From NCBI RefSeq assembly GCF_037782385.1, contig NZ_JBBEXD010000007.1, positions 62,001 to 126,000 of the forward strand: a stretch of DNA of 64,000 bases, in the 5' to 3' direction. The notes below the pieces were generated by a model. It was not told the DNA's origin, did not search any database, and saw only the letters and a program-made list of their open reading frames with translations. Made by a program: the position numbers and the translations under genes. Below are positions 45,795-54,806 of this stretch, one piece after another (the stretch's first letter is position 1; the number at the start of each line of letters is the position of its first letter). This stretch comes from Ascidiimonas meishanensis. GTDB taxonomy: Bacteria; Bacteroidota; Bacteroidia; Flavobacteriales; Flavobacteriaceae.

Positions 45795-45898
45795 ATACTA
45801 CCAAACAATTTTCCTGGTAACATCCTTTTTTAATAAAATTGAATTAGGGAGGTTGTTTGTATAAAAAATTTAAAACCTAAAGAGAAAAATTAGAAAAC

Positions 45899-46900
45899 AT
45901 GAAAATCAATTGTAATATTATAAGATTCCACGAATGTGGAGAGCTGGACGTATTAAACATGGAAAATGTAACCATGGAAGACCCAATTAATGATGAAGTC
46001 TTATTTAAGGTAGATGCTTTTGCGCTTAACAGAGCCGATGTGTTACATTACCAAGGTTTTCATACCACCTTACCCACTTTTCCTGCACGAATTGGATCTG
46101 AAGCAACAGGTGAAGTTGTTAAGATTGGTAACAAAGTAACAGATTTCAAAGTTGGTGATAGGGTAACTTCAATACCCTTCAATACGGCAAAATATGGTGT
46201 ACAAGGGGAGTATGCTCTGGTACCACAAGACTACTTGACCAAGGCTCCAGAGAATTTAACGGTGGAAGAAGCTTGTTCTATTTGGATGCAATATTCTACC
46301 GCTTATTTTGCTCTATTTCATATAGGTAACGTAAAAAAAGGCGATTATGTCTTTATTCCAGCTATCTCAAGTTCTGCCGGATATGGTTGTTTTGAATTGG
46401 TTAGAGATGCTGGAGCCGTTACCATAGGTTCTACCAGAACATCGGTTAAGAAAGAAGAACTGAAACAACTGGGTATAAATCATTTAATCATTACGAAAGA
46501 AGAAAATGTCGAAAAAAGATTGATGGAAATCACTAAAGGGGAAGGTGTAAGTTTTGTTTATGACCCTGTAGCGGGTGCTTTTTGTGACGAATACTTAGAA
46601 GCATTATCAACGGGAGCGGTTGTAATTATTTACGGATTGCTAGACCCAAACCCAACGCTTTTTCCGCTAGTACCACTAATTAGGAAAAAAGCCATAATGG
46701 ATGCCTATTCCCAATTTAATCATGTAGAGGACATTGATAAGTTGAATGAATGTAAATCCTATGTTTTAGATAGAATTGAAAAAGGTGCGTTAAAACCAAT
46801 CGTGAGTAAAGTTTTTGATTTTAAAGATTACAAAAAAGCATATGAATATATGCTGTCCAACCAACAAGTAGGAAAAATTGTAGTTAGAATAAATAAATAA
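45899..46900 (+). CDS. Zinc-independent MDR-family dehydrogenase (quinone-oxidoreductase-like)
   Basis: A 333-residue medium-chain dehydrogenase/reductase. GroES-like half: DAFALNRADVLHYQGFHT and GSEATGEVVKIGNKVTDFKV. Nucleotide-binding half: VFIPAISSSAGYGCFELVRD, then TIGSTRTSVKKEELKQLGIN. No zinc Cys/His set is visible, so it resembles the quinone oxidoreductase or crotonyl-CoA reductase type that uses NAD(P)H. First gene of the tight cluster, 9 bases before the hydantoinase A gene. Probably reduces or oxidises an intermediate of the same pathway. Confidence 0.85.
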   Translation: MKINCNIIRFHECGELDVLNMENVTMEDPINDEVLFKVDAFALNRADVLHYQGFHTTLPTFPARIGSEATGEVVKIGNKVTDFKVGDRVTSIPFNTAKYGVQGEYALVPQDYLTKAPENLTVEEACSIWMQYSTAYFALFHIGNVKKGDYVFIPAISSSAGYGCFELVRDAGAVTIGSTRTSVKKEELKQLGINHLIITKEENVEKRLMEITKGEGVSFVYDPVAGAFCDEYLEALSTGAVVIIYGLLDPNPTLFPLVPLIRKKAIMDAYSQFNHVEDIDKLNECKSYVLDRIEKGALKPIVSKVFDFKDYKKAYEYMLSNQQVGKIVVRINK

Positions 46901-46909
46901 TTAAGAGTT

Positions 46910-48970
46910 ATGAGAGTCGCAACAGATATTGGTGGAACGTTTACAGACCTTGTTTTTTTCGATTACGATCGCGAAACCAAAGCCGTTAGAAAGGTTGAAG
47001 TATCCAAATCGAGTACAACACCGGGCGAATTCGAAAAAGGCATTTTAAATACTATTCAAAAAATAGATTTAGATTTAAATACCATCGATTTTTTTGCACA
47101 CGGTACAACAGTTGTCATTAACGCTATTACAGAAAGGAAAGGCTCTAAAACGGCTTTAATCACTACCGAAGGCTTTAGAGATGTACTAGAAATCGCCAGA
47201 GGTACACGTCCTGATTTGTATAACTTCAACTTTAAAAAAGAAGAACCGTTTGTGGAGCGCTATCTAAGACAAGAGGTAAAAGAACGTATCAATTATCTAG
47301 GCGAAATCATTACCCCTCTTGAAGAGTCATCGGTTGATAAACATATTACAGAGTTTATAAAAGAAGGCGTAGAAGCCATTGCCATTTGCTTTTTACACGG
47401 GTATAAAAATCCTGTTCATGAGAAACAATTGGCAAGGTATATACGTGAAAAATATCCAGAATTTGAAGTGATTACCTCACATGAGGTTACTAGAGAGTGG
47501 CGTGAATATGAGCGTACAAGTTCTACCGTATTATCTGCATATGTAAAACCTATTGCGACAAAATATTTGAATAATTTAACCCATAACTTGCAAAAATTAG
47601 GGTATAAAAATAACCTGTACATAATGCAATCTAATGGAGGCATTACCACGGTTGAAGATGTGAAGGCAAACCCAATTACCTTAATTGAATCGGGTCCTGC
47701 AAGTGGCATGCTAGGAGGTGTGGTATTGGGTAGAACTATTGGTAAAGAAAATTTATTGGTATTGGATATTGGAGGAACTACCGCAAAATGCTCGTTAATT
47801 GAAAACGGCATCCCAAAAATAGTAACTACTTATAATATCGAAAAAACAAAAACGCAAGCTGGTTTCCCAATACTTACACCTGTAATAGATATAGTAGAAA
47901 TTGGAAACGGTGGCGGAAGTATTGCTTGGTTGGACGATGGTAGTAAAATGCGAGTAGGCCCAAAAAGTGCCGCAGCAAATCCCGGGCCTTCGTCTTATGG
48001 AAAAGGCGGTATGCATTTTACAACGACTGATGCCAATGTGGTATGCAATAGAATTCATAAGGATTACTTTTTAGGCGGTGAATTAAAACCGGATTTTGAT
48101 AGTATAAAGAATGCAGCAAAACCATTGTGCGACGAATTAGGCATGTCGATGGAAGAAGTAGCACGCGGTGTTATTAGAGTGGCTAATTCCAATATGGTCA
48201 ATGCTTTGAAGAGTGTGTCTGTAAATAAAGGCTATGACCCAAGAGATTTTTCTTTAGTGGTTATTGGCGGCGGCGGACCAATGCACGGTGCATATTTGGG
48301 CGAAGAACTTCAAATGCCAGAAATTATTGTCCCCTTAAATGCGGGTGTGTTTTCTGCCTTCGGAATGTTGATGTCCGATTTACGAAGAGATTACATTCGT
48401 ACCGATGTCATGGACTTGAATGAAGAACGATTTTCAATTTTAAAAGACGTCTTTCAAGAAATGAAAAACGAAGCTATAAAGGCTTACGAACGTGATGCTT
48501 ACCAAAAAGAAGATATCAAATTTGAGTACTATTTAGACCTACGTTATCACGGTCAAGAACATTCTGTAAAATTGAAGTTATCAGATTTAGACCATCTAAA
48601 AATGGATGAAATAGAACGTAATTTTCATCAGCTGCACAAAAAGCGCTATGCCTTTAGTTTGGCAGATACCAATATTGAAATTGTAAACTATCATTTGGTG
48701 GCGGAAGTTATTGTAAATAAGCCCGTTATTGGTAAAGTGGAAGCGAAAGGCTATACGGTTGAAGATGCTTTAATAGCGACTGAAAACGTCGATTTTGATG
48801 TCGCAGGCATTTATAAAAGTCGTTTTTTCGATAGAGATAAATTAGACCCAGGCATGAAAATGGCAGGTCCTGCCATTATTGTAGAACAATCTACCTCTAC
48901 CGTTGTGCCACCAAAACATCAATTTAAAATTGATGACTATGCAAACATCATCATTAGTAAAATAAATTAA
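46910..48970 (+). CDS. hyuA: Hydantoinase/oxoprolinase family protein, subunit A
   Basis: A 686-residue protein of the HyuA/5-oxoprolinase N-terminal family, of the ATPase (actin-like) fold. Phosphate 1 motif: RVATDIGGTFTDLVFFDYDR. Phosphate 2-like motif: LLVLDIGGTTAKCSLIENGI. The adenosine motif region is VVIGGGGPMHGAYLGEELQM. With HyuB it should form an ATP-dependent cyclic-amide hydrolase, opening hydantoins, N-methylhydantoin or 5-oxoproline. It is separated from HyuB by only 2 bases. No acetone-carboxylase gamma gene is present, so acetone carboxylation is less likely. Confidence 0.92.
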   Translation: MRVATDIGGTFTDLVFFDYDRETKAVRKVEVSKSSTTPGEFEKGILNTIQKIDLDLNTIDFFAHGTTVVINAITERKGSKTALITTEGFRDVLEIARGTRPDLYNFNFKKEEPFVERYLRQEVKERINYLGEIITPLEESSVDKHITEFIKEGVEAIAICFLHGYKNPVHEKQLARYIREKYPEFEVITSHEVTREWREYERTSSTVLSAYVKPIATKYLNNLTHNLQKLGYKNNLYIMQSNGGITTVEDVKANPITLIESGPASGMLGGVVLGRTIGKENLLVLDIGGTTAKCSLIENGIPKIVTTYNIEKTKTQAGFPILTPVIDIVEIGNGGGSIAWLDDGSKMRVGPKSAAANPGPSSYGKGGMHFTTTDANVVCNRIHKDYFLGGELKPDFDSIKNAAKPLCDELGMSMEEVARGVIRVANSNMVNALKSVSVNKGYDPRDFSLVVIGGGGPMHGAYLGEELQMPEIIVPLNAGVFSAFGMLMSDLRRDYIRTDVMDLNEERFSILKDVFQEMKNEAIKAYERDAYQKEDIKFEYYLDLRYHGQEHSVKLKLSDLDHLKMDEIERNFHQLHKKRYAFSLADTNIEIVNYHLVAEVIVNKPVIGKVEAKGYTVEDALIATENVDFDVAGIYKSRFFDRDKLDPGMKMAGPAIIVEQSTSTVVPPKHQFKIDDYANIIISKIN

Positions 48971-48972
48971 TT

Positions 48973-50652
48973 ATGAGTTTAAATAAATTTACATCAGATA
49001 TTATTCAGGATTCATTAATTTCTATTGGTGAAGCCATGTTTGAAACGATTCAGCGCACTAGTATGAGTCCTATTATCTATGAAGCATTGGATTATGCGGT
49101 TGGAATCACAGACGGAGAAGGGCGATTGCTAGCGCAAGGGAACGGAGTAATAACGTTTTTAGCCGCTATGAGCCTTGTAGTTGAAGATACCTTAAAACTA
49201 TTTGGAGAGGGCAACCCATTGAAAGAAGGTGATGTTGTTATTGCCAACACGCCGTATGCTGGAGGAGGAACGCACCTCTCAGATATTGCCATAATTACGC
49301 CCATATTTTATAAAGGAGAACGTGTAGCTTTTACCGTAAATAAAGCGCACTGGACGGATATTGGTGGAACAAATCCGGGTTCGGTATCCACAGTTTCAAC
49401 TGAAATTTATCAAGAAGGCATGCATTTTCCGTTCATCAAAATAAAAGAAGAAGGAAAGCTTAATGGTGCAGTTATTAAAATGATAGAAGCCAATGTTAGA
49501 TTGCCTAAAAGTACCTTGGGCGATTTATATTCTGGTATTGCCGCCAATGATGTGGGTGCGGAGCGCATCTTAAGACTCATCGATAAATACGGTTTGGAAG
49601 CTTACAAACAAGCGGCTGAAGAATTTATGGACTATGGCGAACGCATCAGTTTAAAAGAATTGCAAAAAATTCCGAATGGGATTTATGAAAATATCGGATA
49701 TATCGAAAATGATGGTTTTGGTAACGGCCCTTTTCCTATAAAATTAAAAATCACCATCTCTGATGAGAACATGACCTGTGATTTTACAGGCTCTCACGAA
49801 CAATTAAAAGGCCCGTTAAATTTATCGAGAACAGGTTTGGAAACGGCTGTAAGAGCAGCATTTAAAGCTATCACAACACCAACACTTCCTGCAAATAATG
49901 GTTCTTTTAAACATGTAAAATTAGTTTGCCCGGAAAACACTGTAGTGAGTGCTAACTCCCCTGCGCCAATATCTGTTTATTATGAAGTATTCTTGGCAGC
50001 AATAGATTTATTATTAAAAACACTAGGTCCTGTAGTACCTGATAAGTTGCCTGCGGGTCACTTTAGGTCGGTATGTGTAACTTATATTTCAGGAGTTCAC
50101 CCTATAACCAATGAGTTTTATGTACAAGCCGAACCGCTTTCCGGAGGCTGGGGAGCCTGTGCGTTCCATGACGGCAACCGCGGACAATTTTCCTACGCAC
50201 ACGGAGAATCTTACAATATACCAGCAGAAACAAGAGAACGAAAATACGGTGTTGTCGTAGAAGAGTACGCGTTTCATAACGAAGGTGGCGGCTATGGGGA
50301 ATTTCAAGGCGGAAATGGTCAATATCTAACTTTTAAAATATTATCTGAAGAGGCTTTCTTAACTGGAGCTTTTCTAGGATATTCTATACCCACTTGGGGT
50401 CTTAATGAAGGAAAAGAAGGAAGCTACAATTACTTTACAGTAATTAGAACAGACGGCACCCAAGAAACCTATAATGTGGTAACAAACGTGAAGCTGAATA
50501 AAGGCGATAGGGTGAAATTGGTAACTGCCACAGGAGGCGGTTATGGTAATCCTAAAAACAGACCTTTAGTGAAAATTAAAAATGATATTAAAAATGGGTT
50601 CATTACCAAAGAGCAGGCCGTTGCACATTATCCTAAAATGGCTGAGGCATAA
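48973..50652 (+). CDS. hyuB: Hydantoinase/oxoprolinase family protein, subunit B
   Basis: A 559-residue HyuB-type subunit. The N-terminus SIGEAMFETIQRTSMSPIIY and EALDYAVGITDGEGRLLAQG matches the family. NTPYAGGGTHLSDIAIITPI carries the likely metal-binding His and Asp region. NKAHWTDIGGTNPGSVSTVS and KLVTATGGGYGNPKNRPLVK close the fold. It works with HyuA as a two-subunit ATP-dependent ring-opening enzyme in the cytosol. HyuB is 2 bases from HyuA and 15 bases before the cupin gene. Confidence 0.93.
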   Translation: MSLNKFTSDIIQDSLISIGEAMFETIQRTSMSPIIYEALDYAVGITDGEGRLLAQGNGVITFLAAMSLVVEDTLKLFGEGNPLKEGDVVIANTPYAGGGTHLSDIAIITPIFYKGERVAFTVNKAHWTDIGGTNPGSVSTVSTEIYQEGMHFPFIKIKEEGKLNGAVIKMIEANVRLPKSTLGDLYSGIAANDVGAERILRLIDKYGLEAYKQAAEEFMDYGERISLKELQKIPNGIYENIGYIENDGFGNGPFPIKLKITISDENMTCDFTGSHEQLKGPLNLSRTGLETAVRAAFKAITTPTLPANNGSFKHVKLVCPENTVVSANSPAPISVYYEVFLAAIDLLLKTLGPVVPDKLPAGHFRSVCVTYISGVHPITNEFYVQAEPLSGGWGACAFHDGNRGQFSYAHGESYNIPAETRERKYGVVVEEYAFHNEGGGYGEFQGGNGQYLTFKILSEEAFLTGAFLGYSIPTWGLNEGKEGSYNYFTVIRTDGTQETYNVVTNVKLNKGDRVKLVTATGGGYGNPKNRPLVKIKNDIKNGFITKEQAVAHYPKMAEA

Positions 50653-50667
50653 TTAAAACTTATTGGT

Positions 50668-50979
50668 ATGGAAGTTATAAAATTCAGCTACCCAGAAAAT
50701 GAGGAGTATCTAAAATATATCATTCAAAAACAAGAAAAGGGTGTGGCCGTAGATTGCGGTTCGGTGGTTTTGAAAAAAGGGCAACTACTCCCATTTAAAA
50801 CCTTAGAAACTCATGAAATAAGTTTTTTGGTTTCTGGAAAATTAAGGGTGTTGACTAAAGATGGTAATGAGAAAATAATGAATCCTGGGGATTTAATTTA
50901 TCTTAATAAGGATGAGATACGAGAAACGATAACCTTAGAAGATAGCAAGATTCTTTTCTTTTTATTCAAAGCAATCTAA
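50668..50979 (+). CDS. Small cupin protein
   Basis: A 103-residue single-domain cupin with strands KKGQLLPFKTLETHEISFLV, GKLRVLTKDGNEKIMNPGDL and IYLNKDEIRETITLEDSK. Only one of the usual metal-binding histidines is clear (H in THEIS), so it may bind a ligand and not act as an enzyme. It sits inside the hydantoinase operon. A role as substrate-sensing or accessory protein is inferred from position only. Confidence 0.8.
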   Translation: MEVIKFSYPENEEYLKYIIQKQEKGVAVDCGSVVLKKGQLLPFKTLETHEISFLVSGKLRVLTKDGNEKIMNPGDLIYLNKDEIRETITLEDSKILFFLFKAI

Positions 50980-51015
50980 AACATATTTTTCAAACCGAGT
51001 TTCAAATTATATAAG

Positions 51016-52296
51016 ATGAAAGACACACCTATCAGTTTTCAAAAAAATACTGATTATGCATCAGTAGTGATACCAGAAAATGCAAGACAGCCATGGTATG
51101 TGCCAGCATTCATTTTTGGCGGATTAGAGTTTTGTATTCCTGTTTTATTAATTGGGGGAATTCTAATTGGGAACTTCAGTCTTTTAGAAATAATTGGAAT
51201 ACTACTGGTAGGGCTTGTTTTTTTTCAATGGATTGGAAATGCAATACAGGGATATATCGGCGCAAAAACAGGCCTAACATCGTCGGCATTGGCGGCATTG
51301 AGCTTTGGAAAAGGGCAATCGCGTATTATAGTAGGGATTGTTATCTTGGCTCTAACGCTGGGTTGGTGGGCCATACAGACTTCTGTTGCTGCAGATGCTT
51401 TTAGCGCTTTAGTGGGTATTAATAAAGATGAAAATTTCTTTTTATATGTGTTGAGTACCGCAGGTATTGGTATTCTTTTTGCCATTCCCTCTATATTAGG
51501 TTATGCCTCAATTAAATGGGTAGATTATGTAGCCATTCCAGCAGGACTGTTACTGGTTACCGTTGCCCTCTATTTATCCATAAATAACATGGGTTGGGAG
51601 AAAATGGCCCAATGGAATCCCGAAGGCAGTATGTCTTTTATAGAAGCTATTAATTTAGTGATTAGCATTAACGTGGCGCAATGGTTAATTGCGCCAGATT
51701 ATACAAGATTTGCTAAGCCCACATGGAGAGCTAATATTTTAATTCCATTGGGGATTATCATCGTAGGTTTCCCACTATTTTTAGTTGGTGGCATTATGTC
51801 TATGGGTACGGGTAATTCAGATATCGTACAGGTAATGCAAGAGCTAGGCTTTCCTGCCTGGGGATTCGTGGTACTTTGGGTTGCCACATGGACGAGTCAA
51901 TTGGTAAGTAACTATACCGGAGGTTTAGTACTATGCAATATGTTTAATCTACAAAATGCCAAAAGCAGGAAAAAAATGACCTTGTTATTTGCCATTATAG
52001 GAATTATACTGGCCTTGTTGGGAATCATGGAGCAGTTTGTTAATTTCTTATATACCCTAGCAGTAGTAGTTCCGGTAATAGCAGGTGTTATCATGGCACA
52101 TTTCTTTTTTATTAGTAAAACGCAGGTCTCTACAGTAAAATCTTGGAATTGGTTGGCAACAATAAGTATTCTTGTGGGTATAATAGTAGGATACCTAACA
52201 CAGTATCAATATCCAGTAGGATTCCCGGCGGTACAATCTTTAATCGTATCGGGGACATTATATATAGTATTAAATAATTCATTCAATAAAGGATAA
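51016..52296 (+). CDS. NCS1-family nucleobase/hydantoin permease
   Basis: A 426-residue permease with about 12 helices, resembling cytosine permease and the benzyl-hydantoin carrier Mhp1. The N-terminal VPENARQPWYVPAFIFGGLE and FQWIGNAIQGYIGAKTGLTS are typical, as is SIKWVDYVAIPAGLLLVTVA (then the SINVAQWLIAPDYTRFAKP motif). It imports a nucleobase-like or hydantoin-like compound by sodium or proton symport, matching the adjacent hydantoinase. Cytoplasmic membrane. The stop is directly followed by the proline dehydrogenase GTG. Confidence 0.9.
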   Translation: MKDTPISFQKNTDYASVVIPENARQPWYVPAFIFGGLEFCIPVLLIGGILIGNFSLLEIIGILLVGLVFFQWIGNAIQGYIGAKTGLTSSALAALSFGKGQSRIIVGIVILALTLGWWAIQTSVAADAFSALVGINKDENFFLYVLSTAGIGILFAIPSILGYASIKWVDYVAIPAGLLLVTVALYLSINNMGWEKMAQWNPEGSMSFIEAINLVISINVAQWLIAPDYTRFAKPTWRANILIPLGIIIVGFPLFLVGGIMSMGTGNSDIVQVMQELGFPAWGFVVLWVATWTSQLVSNYTGGLVLCNMFNLQNAKSRKKMTLLFAIIGIILALLGIMEQFVNFLYTLAVVVPVIAGVIMAHFFFISKTQVSTVKSWNWLATISILVGIIVGYLTQYQYPVGFPAVQSLIVSGTLYIVLNNSFNKG

Positions 52297-53475
52297 GTGG
52301 AAAAAATATTTGATAACACTAAAGTGGCTTTAGCTCTAAAATCAGACGCAGAATTGAATAGAGCTCATTTTCTATTTGAAATAATAAAAAAAGCGCCACT
52401 TGTAAAAATTGGAGCAGCAGTGACCAATTTTGCGTTAAAAGTGAAACTACCCGTTGAAAAATTAATCCGCGCTACGGTTTTTGACCATTTCTGTGGCGGT
52501 ATTAATGAAGAGGATTGTGAGGAAGTTATCAAAAAAATGCATAGCAAGAATGTACATACTGTTTTAGATTATTCAGTTGAAGGCAAAGAAGAAAATGTAC
52601 AATTTGATTACGCGGTACAAAAAGTAATAAAAACTCTAAATTTTGCTAAAGAAGATGTAGCCATTCCTTTTGTTGTTTTCAAGCCAACTGGTTTCGGGAG
52701 ATTTAAAATTTATCAAAAACTTACCGAAGGAAAAACTTTAAATGACGATGAGCTTAATGAATGGCAAATTATTAAAAGTCGTTTTAATAAGGTTTGCAGT
52801 AAAGCCTTAGAATATAAAATTCCTATTCTCATTGATGCCGAAGAAAGTTGGATGCAAGATGCCGCAGATTCACTCATTGAAGAAATGATGGAAAAGTATA
52901 ATAAAGATTGCGTTATCATTTTTAACACGCTACAAGCCTATCGCTGGGACAGATTAGAGTATTTAAAAAGTTTACATCAAAGAGCAAAATCCAAAGGATA
53001 TAAAATTGGAATGAAATTGGTGAGAGGAGCCTACATGGAAAAAGAGCGAGAAAGAGCATTAAATCACAAGTATAAAGATCCCATCTGTAAAGACAAAAAT
53101 ACTACCGATGCCTTGTATAACGAGGTTTTAAATTATATGTTAGATAATTTAGAAAGCATGGAAGTTTTCGCAGGAACACATAATGAAGAAAGTTGCTATT
53201 TACTTATGGATATAATGAAGAGAAAAGAACTTTCTGAAAATGATAAAAGAATTTGGTTCGGTCAGTTGTATGGCATGAGTGATAATATCAGCTATAATTT
53301 AGCGGTACAAGGATATAACGTTGCAAAATATCTTCCCTTTGGTCCTGTTAAAGATGTGATGCCTTATTTAATAAGACGAGCAGAAGAAAATACCTCCGTT
53401 GTTGGCCAGACTTCAAGAGAGCTTTTTTTGATAAAAAAGGAAATGAAAAGGAGAAAACTAGTAAAGCTAGTTTAA
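52297..53475 (+). CDS. Proline dehydrogenase
   Basis: A 392-residue FAD-dependent TIM-barrel enzyme that oxidises L-proline to 1-pyrroline-5-carboxylate. Motifs: TVFDHFCGGINEEDC, VLDYSVEGKEENVQFDYAVQ, FKPTGFGRFKIYQKL, IDAEESWMQDAADSLIEEMM, FNTLQAYRWDRLEYLKSLHQ, KLVRGAYMEKERERA, FAGTHNEESCYL, FGQLYGMSDNISYNLA, and the YLIRRAEENTSV end with the proline-binding Arg pair. Starts with GTG at 52297 with no gap after the permease, so it is the last gene of the operon. A decayed second copy lies at 55885-56032, which makes this the surviving gene in the window. Confidence 0.93.
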   Translation: MEKIFDNTKVALALKSDAELNRAHFLFEIIKKAPLVKIGAAVTNFALKVKLPVEKLIRATVFDHFCGGINEEDCEEVIKKMHSKNVHTVLDYSVEGKEENVQFDYAVQKVIKTLNFAKEDVAIPFVVFKPTGFGRFKIYQKLTEGKTLNDDELNEWQIIKSRFNKVCSKALEYKIPILIDAEESWMQDAADSLIEEMMEKYNKDCVIIFNTLQAYRWDRLEYLKSLHQRAKSKGYKIGMKLVRGAYMEKERERALNHKYKDPICKDKNTTDALYNEVLNYMLDNLESMEVFAGTHNEESCYLLMDIMKRKELSENDKRIWFGQLYGMSDNISYNLAVQGYNVAKYLPFGPVKDVMPYLIRRAEENTSVVGQTSRELFLIKKEMKRRKLVKLV

Positions 53476-53745
53476 ATGATTTATAACAGTAAGACTTTAG
53501 TATTTGGGAGTACTATTTATTTGTGTGAAGCAGTAAAGCGATGCACAATAAAATTTTTGATATAAACCCAGTTTTAAACTTGCTGGTAATATATTATTAG
53601 CTCAAATCTGGCATTCTCTTAGAAATATAGATTTTGAATTTTGCTTGATATTTTTTAATACAAAGGAGTATACTTTAGTACCTTTTCGTCGATTTCAGAA
53701 TATTTTAAAAAAATATCACTTTAATTAGATGCTTAAACTTCAATA

Positions 53746-53889
53746 TTAAATAAAGGATTCTAAGTTCCAGAATAGATCAATTAATGAAACTACGAAAACA
53801 AGACCACCAACAGAACTTAAAAAAAATGTTTTTCTATCTTTTGAATTTACTCTATTAAACAGCCATTTTTTGGTATTTAAATTGTGGTG
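53746..53889 (-). pseudogene. Remnant of a small membrane protein, no start codon
   Basis: A minus-strand frame open for 47 codons reads NTKKWLFNRVNSKDRKTFFL, then SVGGLVFVVSLIDLFWNLES. It has a basic front and one hydrophobic helix, but begins after an in-frame stop and has no start codon. The preceding minus-strand sequence in another frame (ALFIPFLLVTPQFKYQ) also looks coding, consistent with a frameshift. Family not recognised; the surrounding 488-base gap is otherwise empty. Confidence 0.25.
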
Positions 53890-53963
53890 TTACCAATAAA
53901 AAAGGAATAAATAAAGCCTACATAAGTACCCAACTTTAATTAATGCATTAGCGAAAACCCTGG

Positions 53964-54806
53964 TCAATAGCTAGTGCCAATTGCCGTATCCTCGATTTCG
54001 ATATGTTTTATTATCGCTTCATCTTTTGGACCGTAAGGAATTACATTAAGAATATGTTCAATTGCCTCAATTCTAGCCGCTGTTTTTTTATTTGCCTTGA
54101 TAATAGTCCAAGGTGCAATTTCGGTATTGGTATGTTCAAACATTTTACATTTATAAGCTGTATAAACGTCCCATAATTTTAAAGCATTTTGATCTACCTT
54201 ACTGAACTTCCATTTTTTTATCGGGTTTGATTTAATCGCTTCAAATCGCATAGCTTGTTCTTCTTTGGTAATAGAAAAATAAAGTTTTATAAGTCGTATA
54301 CCCGATTGAATGATCATTCGTTCAAAGTCATTGACCTGCTCCATGAATATGTTGTACTTTTCTTGCGTACAAAAATTGTTTACAGGTTCTACCACCGCTC
54401 TGTTGTACCAACTTCTGTCGAAGAAAACAATATTTCCTTCCCTTGGTAATTGATTAATGTAACGTTGAAAATACCACTGTCCCTCTTCTTCTGCGGAGGG
54501 CTTGGGCAAGGCAACTACCTTGAATTCCCTTGGGTTCAAATGTTGCGTAATCCTTCTAATAGCGCCTCCTTTACCGGCGGCATCTCGTCCCTCAAAAAGC
54601 ACTACAACTTTCTCATTGTTTTCCGTTACCCAATTCTGAAGCTTTATAAGCTCTTCTTGAAGATTCTTAATTCGAGCTTCATAAGCAAGATTGCGAAGCA
54701 CTTTGGTTTTGCTAATACCATCGTTCAATAAAAATTGTTTCAATGCTTTTTTAGAGTTCAATAGTTTTAGGTCTTTTTTGCTTAATGAATGCATCTTAAA
54801 TGTCAA
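53964..54806 (-). CDS. ppk2: Polyphosphate kinase 2 family protein (downstream copy)
   Basis: A 280-residue PPK2 enzyme, one of two tandem copies. P-loop: VVVLFEGRDAAGKGGAIRRI (Walker A at about 71-80). Walker B and lid: IVFFDRSWYNRAVVEPVNNF; YFSITKEEQAMRFEAIKSNP; IKKWKFSKVDQNALKLWDVY. It transfers phosphate between polyphosphate and nucleotides, ADP or GDP in the single-domain form. An in-frame ATG at 54794 would give MHSLSKKD, leaving a one-base gap to the upstream gene; the longer start overlaps it by 11 bases. Cytosolic. Confidence 0.92.
   Translation of the reverse strand: MTFKMHSLSKKDLKLLNSKKALKQFLLNDGISKTKVLRNLAYEARIKNLQEELIKLQNWVTENNEKVVVLFEGRDAAGKGGAIRRITQHLNPREFKVVALPKPSAEEEGQWYFQRYINQLPREGNIVFFDRSWYNRAVVEPVNNFCTQEKYNIFMEQVNDFERMIIQSGIRLIKLYFSITKEEQAMRFEAIKSNPIKKWKFSKVDQNALKLWDVYTAYKCKMFEHTNTEIAPWTIIKANKKTAARIEAIEHILNVIPYGPKDEAIIKHIEIEDTAIGTSY

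Noticed and set aside
46910..50652. Acetone carboxylase as the role of the HyuA/HyuB pair
   Set aside because: The third (gamma) subunit is absent and the neighbours (NCS1 permease, ProDH) fit a cyclic amide better.
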